Source of the DNA: Tubulanus polymorphus
Taxonomy: Eukaryota > Nemertea > Palaeonemertea > Tubulaniformes > Tubulanidae
Direction: 5' to 3'
NCBI RefSeq assembly: GCF_964204645.1
Contig: NC_134029.1
Coordinates: 24,809,479-24,873,478 of the forward strand
DNA length: 64,000 bases
Below the pieces are notes generated by a model. The model was not told where the DNA came from, made no database searches, and was given only the letters and a program-made list of their open reading frames with translations. Each line of letters begins with the position of its first letter. Position 1 is the first letter of the stretch. This document shows positions 1-15,087 of this stretch, piece by piece. The position numbers and the translations under genes were made by a program.

Positions 1-587
1 ATGGATCTCAGTTCTTTATCACAACTGTTAAAACTAAATGGCTCGACGGAAGACATGTTGTATTTGGGAAAGTTTTAGAAGGAATGGTAAGTGTATTATC
101 AGTTTCAATTAACTTTGAGAAACGAGACAATACATGAAACCAGTCTCTACCAACAAACTAAACTAAATAGTGGGACATTGAAGCAAATAAATATAGGTTT
201 ACTGAGTCTTGAACAGATCCAACTAAATCCAGTTGACAGTAAGCAATTACCGGGGTATAAGCATCATCTAAACATTGACCCCCTCAATAGACAAAAACAC
301 TTCTAGATTCTCTTTTGGTAAATTTGAGACCGGTTTACTGGCTGGTCCAGGTCCGATATTTAGTCAAATCAGCCGAAAATAGTCTAGAAAACAGTTAGTT
401 GAATTTGAGACCTGCTGAATTATTGATCTCTTGTGTCTGTTTTTTTCTGTAGTCTGTTGTTCGTAAGATTGAGCAAAGTAAAACTGGTGCAAACGATCGA
501 CCGGAAAAAGATGTCGTTATTTCTGCATCGGGAAGAATGAAAGTGGAAAAACCATTCTCCGTAGAGAAGAAAGGTGCTGATGAATAA
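1..587 (+). CDS. PPIB: Cyclophilin B-type peptidyl-prolyl isomerase, 3' two exons (partial)
   Basis: Peptidyl-prolyl cis-trans isomerase; cyclophilin B acts in the ER lumen. Two exons are visible: 1-86, cut by the window edge, and 453-587, ending in TAA, joined by a GT-AG intron at phase 0. The first exon reads [20 protein letters not shown] and continues FGKVLEGM. This is the cyclophilin core, including the active-site Trp that binds cyclosporin. The second exon reads [11 protein letters not shown] and ends near [10 protein letters not shown], as in the B-type tail. No KDEL-like signal is present; vertebrate PPIB also ends without one. The B-type assignment rests on this tail, because the N-terminal signal peptide lies outside the window. 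It could be another secretory cyclophilin. Confidence 0.88.
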
Positions 588-703
588 CACTCCTCTCACC
601 TCACCTCATCTCATCCTATATCACTCCGAGATAATATCATTTTCATCCGTTTCAAATACTCAAATCAACAACTCTTAGATTTCAATTTCTGAGTTCTTTT
701 CTC

Positions 704-709
704 AATAAA
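704..709 (+). promoter_or_regulatory. Polyadenylation signal AATAAA of the cyclophilin gene
   Basis: AATAAA lies about 117 bases after the cyclophilin stop codon, a normal distance for an animal 3' UTR. The rest of 588-1244 is AT-rich intergenic DNA in which I see no gene. Confidence 0.5.
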
Positions 710-1244
710 AAATTATACTGATTCATTTACCTTTGTGGATTCAAAAATGATTAATAATATATTTTGAAATACTGTTAATATCCATATAGAAGAAACTACA
801 AATAACGTATTAGATCAGTTATTTGGGAACGAGTTGTAAATGAATTATGTCTCGGCTCATATAATTCATGCATCTATTAAACTCATTTTGGCCTCAAATT
901 CTTCATACAGGTTTTATACATGTAAATGTATATATATCCAATTTATGCAGCTAATAGTAATTTTTTGTCGGAATAAAAAATCTTTTTATAATTAAATTCT
1001 TTTGTTCCATCGACATCTGTTACAGAGAAAACCTGTTACAATAGACTCTGGTACGTTGCCACGCAGCTGATTGGCACGGATTATCACGTGCCCGGGAATC
1101 TTATTATCATGTGACAAAATGTCTTAAGCTCATCCAATTCTCTAACTCAGAATTCACTAGCAGTCTCGATGAGAATAACTGACCCCGGTTAGATCCGAGG
1201 TAATGAATGCTGAGTCTACTGTACAAGGATTATTTGGTTCTATA

Positions 1245-1498
1245 TACCGGTAGAATAGTGATCTATTCTACATCAGAAAGCCCGGCTCTAGTCCCCCAGC
1301 CGCGCGCCAGTAGAGTAGTGAGTGATCTATTCTACATCAGTAAGCCCGGCTCTAGTCCCCCAGCCGCGCGCCAGTAGAGTAGTGAGTGATCTATTCTACA
1401 TCAGAAAGCCCGGCTCTAGTCCCCCAGCCGCGCGCCAGTAGAGTAGTGAGTGATCTATTCTACATCAGTAATCCCGCCTCTGGTCCCCCAGCCGCGCG
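1245..1498. repeat. 64-bp tandem repeat over the PTCD2 stop codon, ~4 copies
   Basis: The CCAGCCGCGCG block recurs at exactly 64-bp steps (1298, 1362, 1426, 1490). The copy nearest PTCD2 encodes the last residues and the TAG stop (read on the minus strand). The other copies lie downstream and would be 3' UTR. The unit length is not a multiple of three. Confidence 0.9.
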
Positions 1499-4235
1499 AT
1501 GATGAATCCTGTATATAACCTACAGCTGAACGTTCACGCGATTTAAAACTGTTCTTATCATTTTTCATACGATTCACTGGTTCTTCAATAAAATCATGCA
1601 GTTTCTGTTGAGTGATTAAAGCATATTTTCTCAAGTCGTCTTGAACTGTATTTAATTTATTGATCAGGTCCGATTTATCGGTTGAATTGACGCATGATTC
1701 AATCTTTTCCAGCTACAAAATACAAATAAACACATCTCTAATAAATCTGCTGCAGTTTTATCGCTGAATTAATCATCATTTTCAAATGAAAGTTAACAAT
1801 AGAGGAGGTTATGGTTGTTGGTAGCTACAGCAGGAATCACTTACAGTTTCTGGAAATATGACTCGTCTTGATTTAACATGTTCCGGAAGATCTTCATAAA
1901 GAACGCGTGATATCATACTGATAGCATCATCGGGTCTGTTTAACGCCGCGTACGCTATCGCCTGAATATAGATACATATACGCAGTGAGAACGATCGTTA
2001 CCACTAGGGGGCGTTTACAGTCAGTTTGATTTTTACCTTTACGTTCAAAGCTGCTATAAACCGATCTTCATTTGCCGTCGCTAGAATTTCAAACGCTTCA
2101 TTCGCGTGATTCTACAATAAGAGAAACTATAATCAACTTCTAACCCTAACCCTAATACTGTCTTGAACTGGCCTCTTTCTTACTCCCCTCTCCCTCTCTC
2201 ACTCCCCCCTCTCCCTCCCTCCTCTCTCTCATTCCCCCTTCTCTCTCTCTCTCGCTTTGGCCTCAAAATCATAAAACTTACATGTTGCAGACAAAGTAAA
2301 GCCCCAAATACTCGACCTCTAACGGGAACATCTGCTTTCTTATTAGTCGTCGTTCTAATAATATCAACTGCTTTTTCATAAGACTCGGGGGTATTCTGAA
2401 AATAGATGAATCAAGTGACAAACTGGACTCAGTGCTGAGGGAGGGGGTGACGAAGGTGATAGTTACCTGTTTATAACAAGCTGCCAGAGCTAGTGTTGAA
2501 CAATCTCTCGGAAATCGAATACTTTGTGACAATCTTTCAGATATTTCTTCATAAACTTTTATGACATCGTCGTATAATTTGTGTTCGTACAACAAATCCA
2601 TTAGTATTAAATATGTCGACATTTGATCATAAAAATCTACTATTTCCTGTAAAACAAAAATCCACAATTCAAATATAGCCACAAGGCAGCAATAATACTG
2701 ATATTGGTGTAAATTGAATATAATTGATTAATGAGATATCGACATTGATTTCATGATCTTTATAGGCATAATTAGATAATTTGGATGGAAAAGGATGTAA
2801 TTAATGATATCTATAATTAAAATACTAACAGAGTCGTTAAATGCGTCTAAAGCTTGTCGAGGTTTCTTCAAATGATGAAACATTCTCATTACAATCGGAC
2901 CAAATTGAAACGTGCCGAAATGTAATGATTTCTGAACCGCATATCTGAAAAATAATACATCAAAATACAGAACAGTTTAACTACAAATACAGGACCCAGT
3001 GTCTCGCAGTTCTGAGCTAAAAACTGACAACTGTGGAACGCTGGGTCCGCAGCGGAATTAATGGCCAATAATAGTGGAGGTGTGTATAAATACTTTTTGA
3101 TCATTTTAACAGCTGTGTCTAATTCAGAATCAGTCTCAGCGAGACTCGCTACAGTTTTTAGATCGTCAGTGAATATCGTACAGTTGTCACCGGACGCCAT
3201 ATAACTCTCCATACGATGAAAAAAATCGTCTGAAATAGAAAGAAAAATACAATGAAATAATGTGCGTCATATTACTGAAGTTAGTCTAGTCACCTAGCCA
3301 TCGTAGGGGACCCGTTGTAGGGAACCCGTCGTAGGGGACCCGTCGTAGGGAACCTGTAACAATGACTGGTATTCAGACTATACTGAAGTCATCTCTATTT
3401 CTAATTTTAAATTTGTATTTACCATTTAATTTACTAAGTGATTGTCCCTGATTAAATTATCCTCTCAATGGGGGCTGTTTCTTATAGTCATTGATTTGGA
3501 CATAATAAATGGTCGACAATATGATTGTCCCAGACTCAGGGACCGGTTGCATAGTCATATCATATCATATCAGATTCAGGAGCTGTTAGACCACAGGCCG
3601 TTCTCCTGATCGAATCACTTCTGTTGAATTTGCCAATTTTGAATTATTACACTTTGCAAAAATCTAGCTTAGACTTAAGACTGGTGTAAGATCAACTAAG
3701 TTCTATAGCCAATCTAACAACTTAAGACCACTCTTGCGATTTAAAACCCCTTTTGGACTTAAGTCACGACTGTGCAACTCTGACCCCACCCAGCCAGGAG
3801 TTTTAGTTGGGACACTTTCATTCAGATCAATATCGACGGCCCAGTACAGTATCGATGTATGATTTTTGACTCACCTCTCCTGGAATGAACTCTTTCACGA
3901 GTTATCATTCTCTGTCGTTTATATCCTTCCAATCCGAGAATATCATCGCTAAACAACCCGAAATATCGACATCCTAGGTAAAAATACAAGTAAAATATAT
4001 GAAATAAGACGATTTCGTTCGGTAATTATTACGATTTAGTTCCAGGAAGTCGGGCGGCATGACTCAATTATTTCATTAAAATTGCGCATTCTAACCACAT
4101 ATTTAGAGTAAAATCTCCCGAAACATTGAGAATCGACAATTAATCAAACATATAACTACCTAGAGTTTGTGAAGGTTTCCTTATTTGACGGAAGAAAACA
4201 ATTTTTAGCGAGCAGTTGCTCAAATTTCTCAACAT
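1455..4235 (-). CDS. PTCD2: Pentatricopeptide repeat-containing protein 2, mitochondrial
   Basis: Mitochondrial PPR protein; the family acts in mitochondrial RNA handling. Nine exons join in frame on the minus strand: 4160-4235, 3875-3973, 3094-3229, 2830-2944, 2467-2646, 2282-2395, 2037-2111, 1845-1961 and 1455-1712. They give 389 residues; human PTCD2 is about 388. The start MLRNLSNCSLKIVFFRQIRK is basic and acid-free, as expected of a mitochondrial presequence. Family-like stretches include CRYFGLFSDDILGLEGYKRQ, HFGTFQFGPIVMRMFHHLKK and LILMDLLYEHKLYDDVIKVY. The last residues (GWGTRGGITDVE, then stop) come from a tandemly repeated unit and are not expected to be conserved. The gene is convergent with the cyclophilin gene and divergent from the TPR gene. 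The assignment rests on similarity recalled along the whole length. Confidence 0.88.
3301..3354. repeat. Short tandem repeat (GTAGGG(A/G)ACCCGT units) in a PTCD2 intron
   Basis: Three to four ~17-bp units of the type CGTAGGGGACCCGT lie in the intron between PTCD2 exons 3094-3229 and 3875-3973. No function is visible. Confidence 0.6.
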
Positions 4236-4890
4236 GGGCGCGGCCATTTTGGATAGACTGAACCCGGACATTTAGTCCGCTTCGGTGTCCGAAACCTCAG
4301 GGCTTCAATTTTTTAGATAGTATTTCAAAGGATTCTGTTATTTTAATTGAAGTTTGAATGCATTTTGAATGCAGTATAAGCCACAAATTTCTAGACAATT
4401 TTTGATTAGAAAAGCTTGCCTCCACACGACCTTGAGTATTGTAAAGTACGCGCAGTGTATGGCGTAAGGTATTCCGCGCTTTTCAATCGAAAACTAATTT
4501 AAGTGACACGACGAACAGATATCTTCAAAAATATGGTAATTTTTTCATATATCAGTAAAATACTTTAAACAAATAATAAAATTTGTATATGAAATAAATA
4601 TTCTGAATCAAAGGATGAAATTTTTAAAGATCGAGTTGTAATTTGTTATTCGCTGGATCGTTAATTTTATTTACCTTTTGTGCTTTACCCGCGACCCCAC
4701 TGGGTCCATTGCACTCGTTGACTGCGCGTGCTGCAGTTCGATGATTGTGGGTTCGAATCCCGATAAATTCTTAGGTCACATGACTATAAAATGGCAGCTC
4801 CCTTGTATATTAAATGTTAATTTGGAGATTCAAATTATTTTCATCTCATCTGGTAGTATTTAAATCACCACCAGAGTTTTGCAATTTAAG
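4236..4890. promoter_or_regulatory. Divergent intergenic region between PTCD2 and the TPR gene, with a tRNA-like B box
   Basis: PTCD2 (minus) and the TPR gene (plus) start 655 bp apart, so this region should hold both promoters and 5' UTRs. Around 4690-4770 a block with GTGGGTTCGAATCCC matches a pol III B box. A weaker A-box-like segment precedes it, suggesting a degraded tRNA-derived SINE. No TATA box is convincing. Confidence 0.4.
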
Positions 4891-7370
4891 ATGGCCAGTA
4901 GTGAAGAAAAACAGGTTTGAAATATCTCACTCAATCTCAATCAATTGCTTTTTGAAAACTTTTTCAACATTTTTTTTCGATTCCTTATTTATTTTGCATG
5001 TTGATGTTGTTGGATTGCAGAGTTTTGAAGATCTGAAACAGAAAGGCAATGATTGTGTAAAAGCTGGTAATCATGCTGAGGCTGTATTACATTATACGCA
5101 CGCGATTAAACTAGAACCAAACAATCATTTACTCTACAGCAATCGATCGCTTGCATTTCTGAAAGTCGGTCAGATTTATTACGCTCGAGAAGATGCACTT
5201 GAAACAATTCGTCTGCAGCCTCAATGGGCAAAGGTATTTCATATAACTCCCCTCTCCTCCTCATGGTGGCTAGCTGCTCAGCCTCTCTCTGGTCAGCCCT
5301 GTTTTGTTGATAAGATTTTCTCTGGTTCTTGTCATTGCTGTTGAATGTAATTTTCAGGGTTACTTCAGGAAAGGTGAATCCGAGTTTCAAGCACAGAATT
5401 TCCAGGATGCTTTATTTACCTATCGTGTAAGGATTTGATTATTTGCCAGCCTGTCTATCTGTCCGTCTCTCGCTGTCTATCTGTCTGTCTCTCGCTGTCT
5501 ATCTATTTGTTCGCTTTCATGAATCTTTGTGTTGAATATTGTTTTCAGCATGCGTTAATTTTGGAGCCTCAAGACAAGAATATATGGCAAGCGATTAGAA
5601 AAACTGATAGTGAACTGACTAAACAAAATAAAAGTAAGTTTATATAAATTTTATGTAAGTTTTAAGGTGAATCAATTTTCTAATTCATGATGCATAATTT
5701 CATTTCCATGCACTGATTGTATATTTAATATCTGGAATTATCTGTGAATGTTTTGGTTTTAGTTGAAAAGCGTTTACCGTATTATGGAGTTTGTCTTGGA
5801 TTATTATTTGGTGCATCAATAGTATTATCAGATTCATTTCTAACCAAACAACCCGCGATACAGGTAACTATTACACACAGTCACCGCTGCTGCTGCTGTA
5901 GAAATGTGTTAAGAATGCTTATTTCTTGTTTCAGTATTTATTTCTGAAATGTTTACTAGTAGCTGTATTCGGAGGTATTGGTCTAGGATTATCAGTCGCT
6001 TATCGTTATTACATCAAAGAACAAAGAAAATCTCTACTACAACCACCACTAGATTTACTAGCAGGTATTTACACCACTAGATTTACTCGCAGGTATTTAC
6101 ACCACTAGATTTACTAGCAGGTATTTACACCACTAGATTTACTAGCGGGTATTTACACCACTAGATTTACTAGCGGTTATTTACACCACTAGATTTACTA
6201 GCGGGTATTTACACCACTAGATTTACTAGCAGGTGTTCACACCACTAGATTTACTAGCAGGTATTCACACCACTAGAGTTACTAGCGGGTATTTACACCA
6301 CTAGATTTACTAGCAGGTGTTCACACCACTAGATTTACTAGCAGGTATTCACACCACTAGATTTACTAGCGGGTATTTACACCACTAGATTTACTAGCGG
6401 GTATTTACACCACTAGATTTACTAGCGGGTTTTTACACCACTAGATTTACTAGCAGGTATTTACACCACTAGATTTACTAGCAGGTATTTACACCACTAG
6501 ATTTACTAGCGGGTATTTACACCGCTAGATTTACTAGCAGGTATTTACACCACTAGATTTACTAGCAGGTATTCACACCACTAGATTTACTAGCAGGTAT
6601 TCACACCACTAGATTTACTAGCAGGTATTTACACCACTAGATTTACTAGCAGGTATTTACACCACTAGATTTACTAGCAGGTATTCACACCACTAGATTT
6701 ACTAGCAGGTATTTACACCACTAGATTTACTAGCAGGTATTTACACCACTAGATTTACTAGCGGGTATTTACACCACTAGATTTACTAGCAGGTATTCAC
6801 ACCACTAGATTTACTAGCAGGTATTTACACCACTAGATTTACTAGCAGGTATTCACACCACTAGATTTACTAGCAGGTATTCACACCACTAGATTTACTA
6901 GCAGGTATTTACACCACTAGATTTACTAGCAGGTATTCACACCACTAGATTTACTAGCAGGTATTTACACCACTAGATTTACTAGCAGGTATTTACACCA
7001 CTAGATTTACTAGCAGGTATTTACACCACTAGATTTACTAGCAGGTATTTACACCGCAGCCCAGCGACGTTCTTTGACTGCCAACATTTAATGTCAACCA
7101 TTTACTGCGGGTGTTTAGTATTAACCTATCTCTGTCGGCCGGTGTTTAGTGTTAACATATCTCAGTCTGCCGGTATTTAGTGTTATGGGTTTTATTTCAG
7201 AATTGAACGGTGATAAGAATAATGAGGGATCAAATACAGTCGGCAATCGTAATAAGAGATCAACAACTCGTGGAGGAGGAGAGGAGAGTGGAGGGAAGGA
7301 GGAAAAACATCCTAAACGTAAAGGAGGAGCTTCAGCCGGACGTCTTCGGTTCAAAAAGGGCAAATCTTAA
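4891..7370 (+). CDS. TPR co-chaperone-like protein with two C-terminal membrane segments
   Basis: Seven exons join in frame: 4891-4914, 5021-5233, 5358-5426, 5549-5633, 5763-5863, 5935-6064 and 7201-7370, giving 263 residues. Residues ~9-110 form three TPR motifs very like the first TPR domain of STIP1/HOP (FEDLKQKGNDCVKAGNHAEA; LYSNRSLAFLK; KGYFRKGESEF). The K-N-N-K-R positions of the carboxylate clamp that binds the EEVD tails of Hsp70/Hsp90 appear to be kept. Two hydrophobic segments follow (YGVCLGLLFGASIVL and LFLKCLLVAVFGGIGLGLSV). The tail is Gly/Lys/Arg-rich and ends RLRFKKGKS. I infer a membrane-tethered chaperone adaptor but do not recognise a named orthologue. The start ATG was chosen because it opens a short exon with a good donor directly before the TPR exon. 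Confidence 0.82.
6046..7056 (+). repeat. 28-bp tandem array duplicating the exon 6 donor of the TPR gene, 36 copies
   Basis: The unit is the last 19 bases of exon 6 plus the first 9 bases of the intron, so each copy carries a donor-like CTAGCAG/GTATTT. The AGGT step runs from 6063 to 7043, exactly 35 steps of 28 bp. Variants are CGGGTATTT and AGGTGTTCAC. Confidence 0.95.
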
Positions 7371-7469
7371 AATCGCCCTCCATAAGACACTAGTGACACC
7401 TGTCGATAGACACTAAAACTAATTAGTCCAATGTTATACAATGTTGTAAAGAAATTTAAATTATTATTA

Positions 7470-7475
7470 AATAAA
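7470..7475 (+). promoter_or_regulatory. Polyadenylation signal AATAAA of the TPR gene
   Basis: AATAAA lies about 100 bases after the TAA stop at 7368-7370. The minisatellite downstream starts about 85 bases later, so it is outside the predicted transcript. Confidence 0.55.
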
Positions 7476-7558
7476 TTTATACGTTTAGTTAAGTGTTTGA
7501 TTGTATTAAGCAGGCAGCTAGCTTCCCCGTAAATCAGTCAGCCAGGCAGCTACTCAGT

Positions 7559-8747
7559 CAGGGTACCGGGAGAGTACCACCACGTCAGGGTACCGGAAGA
7601 GCACCACCACGTCAGGGTACCGGGAGAGTACCACCACGACAGGGTACCGGGAGAGTACCACCACGTCAGGGTACCGGGAGAGTACCACCACGTCAGGGTA
7701 CCGGGTGAGTACCACCACGTCAGGGTACCGGGAGAGTACCACCACGTCAGGGTACCGGGAGAGTACCACCACGTCAGGGTACCGGGAGAGTACCACCACG
7801 TCAGGGTACCGGGAGAGTACCACCACGTCAGGGTACCGGGAGAGTACCACCACGTCAGGGTACCGGGAGAGTACCACCACGTCAGGGTACCGGGAGAGTA
7901 CCACCACGACAGGGTACCGGGAGAGTACCACCACGTCAGGGTACCGGGAGAGTACCACCACGTCAGGGTACCGGGAGAGTACCACCACGTCAGGGTACCG
8001 GGAGAGTACCACCACGACAGGGTACCGGGAGAGTACCACCACGTCAGGGTACCGGGAGAGTACCACCACGTCAGGGTACCGGGAGAGTACCACCACGACA
8101 GGGTACCGGGAGAGTACCACCACGTCAGGGTACCGGGAGAGTACCACCACGTCAGGGTACCGGGAGAGTACCACCACGTCAGGGTACCGGGAGAGTACCA
8201 CCACGTCAGGGTACCGGGAGAGTACCACCACGTCAGGGTACCGGGAGAGTACCACCACGTCAGGGTACCGGGTGAGTACCACCACGTCAGGGTACCGGGA
8301 GAGTACCACCACGTCAGGGTACCGGGAGAGTACCACCACGACAGGGTACCGGGAGAGTACCACCACGTCAGGGTACCGGGAGAGTACCACCACGTCAGGG
8401 TACCGGGAGAGTACCACCACGACAGGGTACCGGGAGAGTACCACCACGTCAGGGTACCGGGAGAGTACCACCACGTCAGGGTACCGGGTGAGTACCACCA
8501 CGTCAGGGTACCGGGAGAGTACCACCACGACAGGGTACCGGGAGAGTACCACCACGTCAGGGTACCGGGAGAGTACCACCACGTCAGGGTACCGGGAGAG
8601 TACCACCACGACAGGGTACCGGGAGAGTACCACCACGTCAGGGTACCGGGAGAGTACCACCACGTCAGGGTACCGGGAGAGTACCACCACGTCAGGGTAC
8701 CGGGAGAGTACCACCACATCAGGGTACCGGGAGAGTACCACCACATC
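7559..8747. repeat. 27-bp minisatellite, ~44 copies, between two convergent genes
   Basis: The unit is GGGTACCGGGAGAGTACC followed by ACCACGTCA. Variants are CGACA for CGTCA and GTGAGT for GAGAGT. Because 27 is a multiple of three and the unit lacks stops, several frames stay open for 350-400 codons on both strands. These are not genes. The array sits between the poly(A) signals of the TPR gene (7470) and ETFA (8798). Confidence 0.95.
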
Positions 8748-8792
8748 CAGTATAAAGAACATCAGAAGTGAATTTCATTGATAAAGAGTTAA

Positions 8793-8798
8793 TTTATT
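8793..8798 (-). promoter_or_regulatory. Polyadenylation signal AATAAA of ETFA (minus strand)
   Basis: TTTATT on the plus strand reads AATAAA on the minus strand, about 86 bases past the ETFA stop. Confidence 0.5.
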
Positions 8799-8883
8799 TT
8801 AGTTCACATACAAACTGAACATTAATCTATTCTAATTATTTATAATACAGTCAATCAAATTGTGTCTAATTCACACAGAGTTT

Positions 8884-11674
<2,791 letters not shown>

Positions 11675-12024
11675 CTCGCGGCTGAGCTCGAATAGTTGAT
11701 CGTTAGTAAATCAAGGCGGTATTAAACTAGTTTAAGAGAGGCGACGAAACTGGAGAAATCTGGATTGATTTTACATAATCCAGTTCATACTCGTTCTCAG
11801 GACGCAGAGTATGGTTGTCTTAAAACACGGATAAGGACTTCGTCCGTTCCGGATTTTACTTCATTTAAAATACCTAATTTCTATTAAAAATACAATATCG
11901 CTCTGCTTTGATTGCTTGTATCAAATTGTGGAGGGAATGAAATAATTCATAATTAAATACTCGACTTCAAAACGTTTTAAATCGAGTGCTGCCCTCTATC
12001 GGTCTTTCACATACATCGGTCAAA
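11675..12024. promoter_or_regulatory. Shared head-to-head promoter of ETFA and RPS15
   Basis: Only 350 bp separate the ATG codons of the divergent genes ETFA and RPS15, so both promoters must lie here. Close to RPS15, GGTCTTTCACATAC offers a pyrimidine tract of the 5'-TOP kind used by ribosomal protein genes. No clear TATA box is seen. Confidence 0.6.
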
Positions 12025-14006
<1,982 letters not shown>

Positions 14007-14028
14007 ACTCTGTATCAAGTTTAATAAA

Positions 14029-15087
14029 AACAACTACATGTAAGAGATGAAATGATATTCTTTATTTCAATAATCTTGAAGTCGTTTCTTTTCCTGCGCT
14101 ACTGATCGGTTATCACTACAAGATTCCCTCAAGGATTGGTTCGGTTTTCACTACATGAAAACTCCCTTCAGTTATCACTACAAGATTCCTTCTGGGACTG
14201 GCTCTGTTTTCACCACGGTTCTCACTAGGACTGGATCGAAGCCAGAATATGACTAGGCGGTTAATCAGGATAAAACGATAGGATACCGCGTTTACAAAAG
14301 ACTGGTTGCGATAGGGACCGGTAACCAGTCTAGGTCGACTGCCTCCAGCGCGAACGCAGTAAGGGTTGCTCCGAGAATTTTCAGATACGGCGAATGAGGA
14401 ACGAATGATGGTCGAATTAGCCCTAGGAAAAAGATCGTAAGTCTTTCCTTACCTAGGAATTAATTTGTCATTAATTCGACCATTGGACAATATTCGAGAA
14501 ATTAGTAAATTGATTAATGCAGAATGTGTACAATTTGAATTTGCATAATTCCTGAGTATTTTTCATTCATATTCTAAACATGTCTGTATTTGATCGTACT
14601 ATGCAAGTATTTGTACAGTACACTCGTATATTGTCCTCGTTCTGCCGGTAAAATGTTTTTAAAGATAATTGACCCAAATCGTCTGCACACATATTTCACC
14701 CGTCAATACAATATGTATTTTACACTAACGTTCACTTCACATATATTTCACGCTTCGATGAGTTTCAGTTAACTGTATTTTTAATGCATTAATTGCAATT
14801 CCATTTTATTTGAATAGTAGACAAAACCTGTCTATAAAACGGGCAACACGACGGGAACAGTAGTAAGCCAGGCACTCACAACACGACGGGAACAGTATTA
14901 CGCCATATTAGGAATACGATTCTTGATAACTGGAATTCTTACGTAAATCGAGTGGTTTTGCTGTTTTTGGAATATTGATGTTCAGTACCTGGGACCATGT
15001 TCGAATAAGATATATTCTATAAAGTGAAACCCATCAGAGAAATTTAGATATAAGCGAATGTTTTTTTTTTAAAAGGAAACTAAAATC
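14029..15087. other. Intergenic region with a 76-bp inverted repeat (14408-14483)
   Basis: ATGGTCGAATTA at 14408 is the exact reverse complement of TAATTCGACCAT ending at 14483. An inner CCTAGGAAA/TTTCC..CCTAGG pair extends the fold. Around 14105-14215 a diverged repeat of ATCACTACAAGATTCC occurs. No gene is seen. Confidence 0.55.

Noticed and set aside
7550-8781. Open frames of 358-402 codons on both strands
   Set aside because: They run through the 27-bp minisatellite, whose length is a multiple of three and which has no stops; no start or splice context supports a gene.
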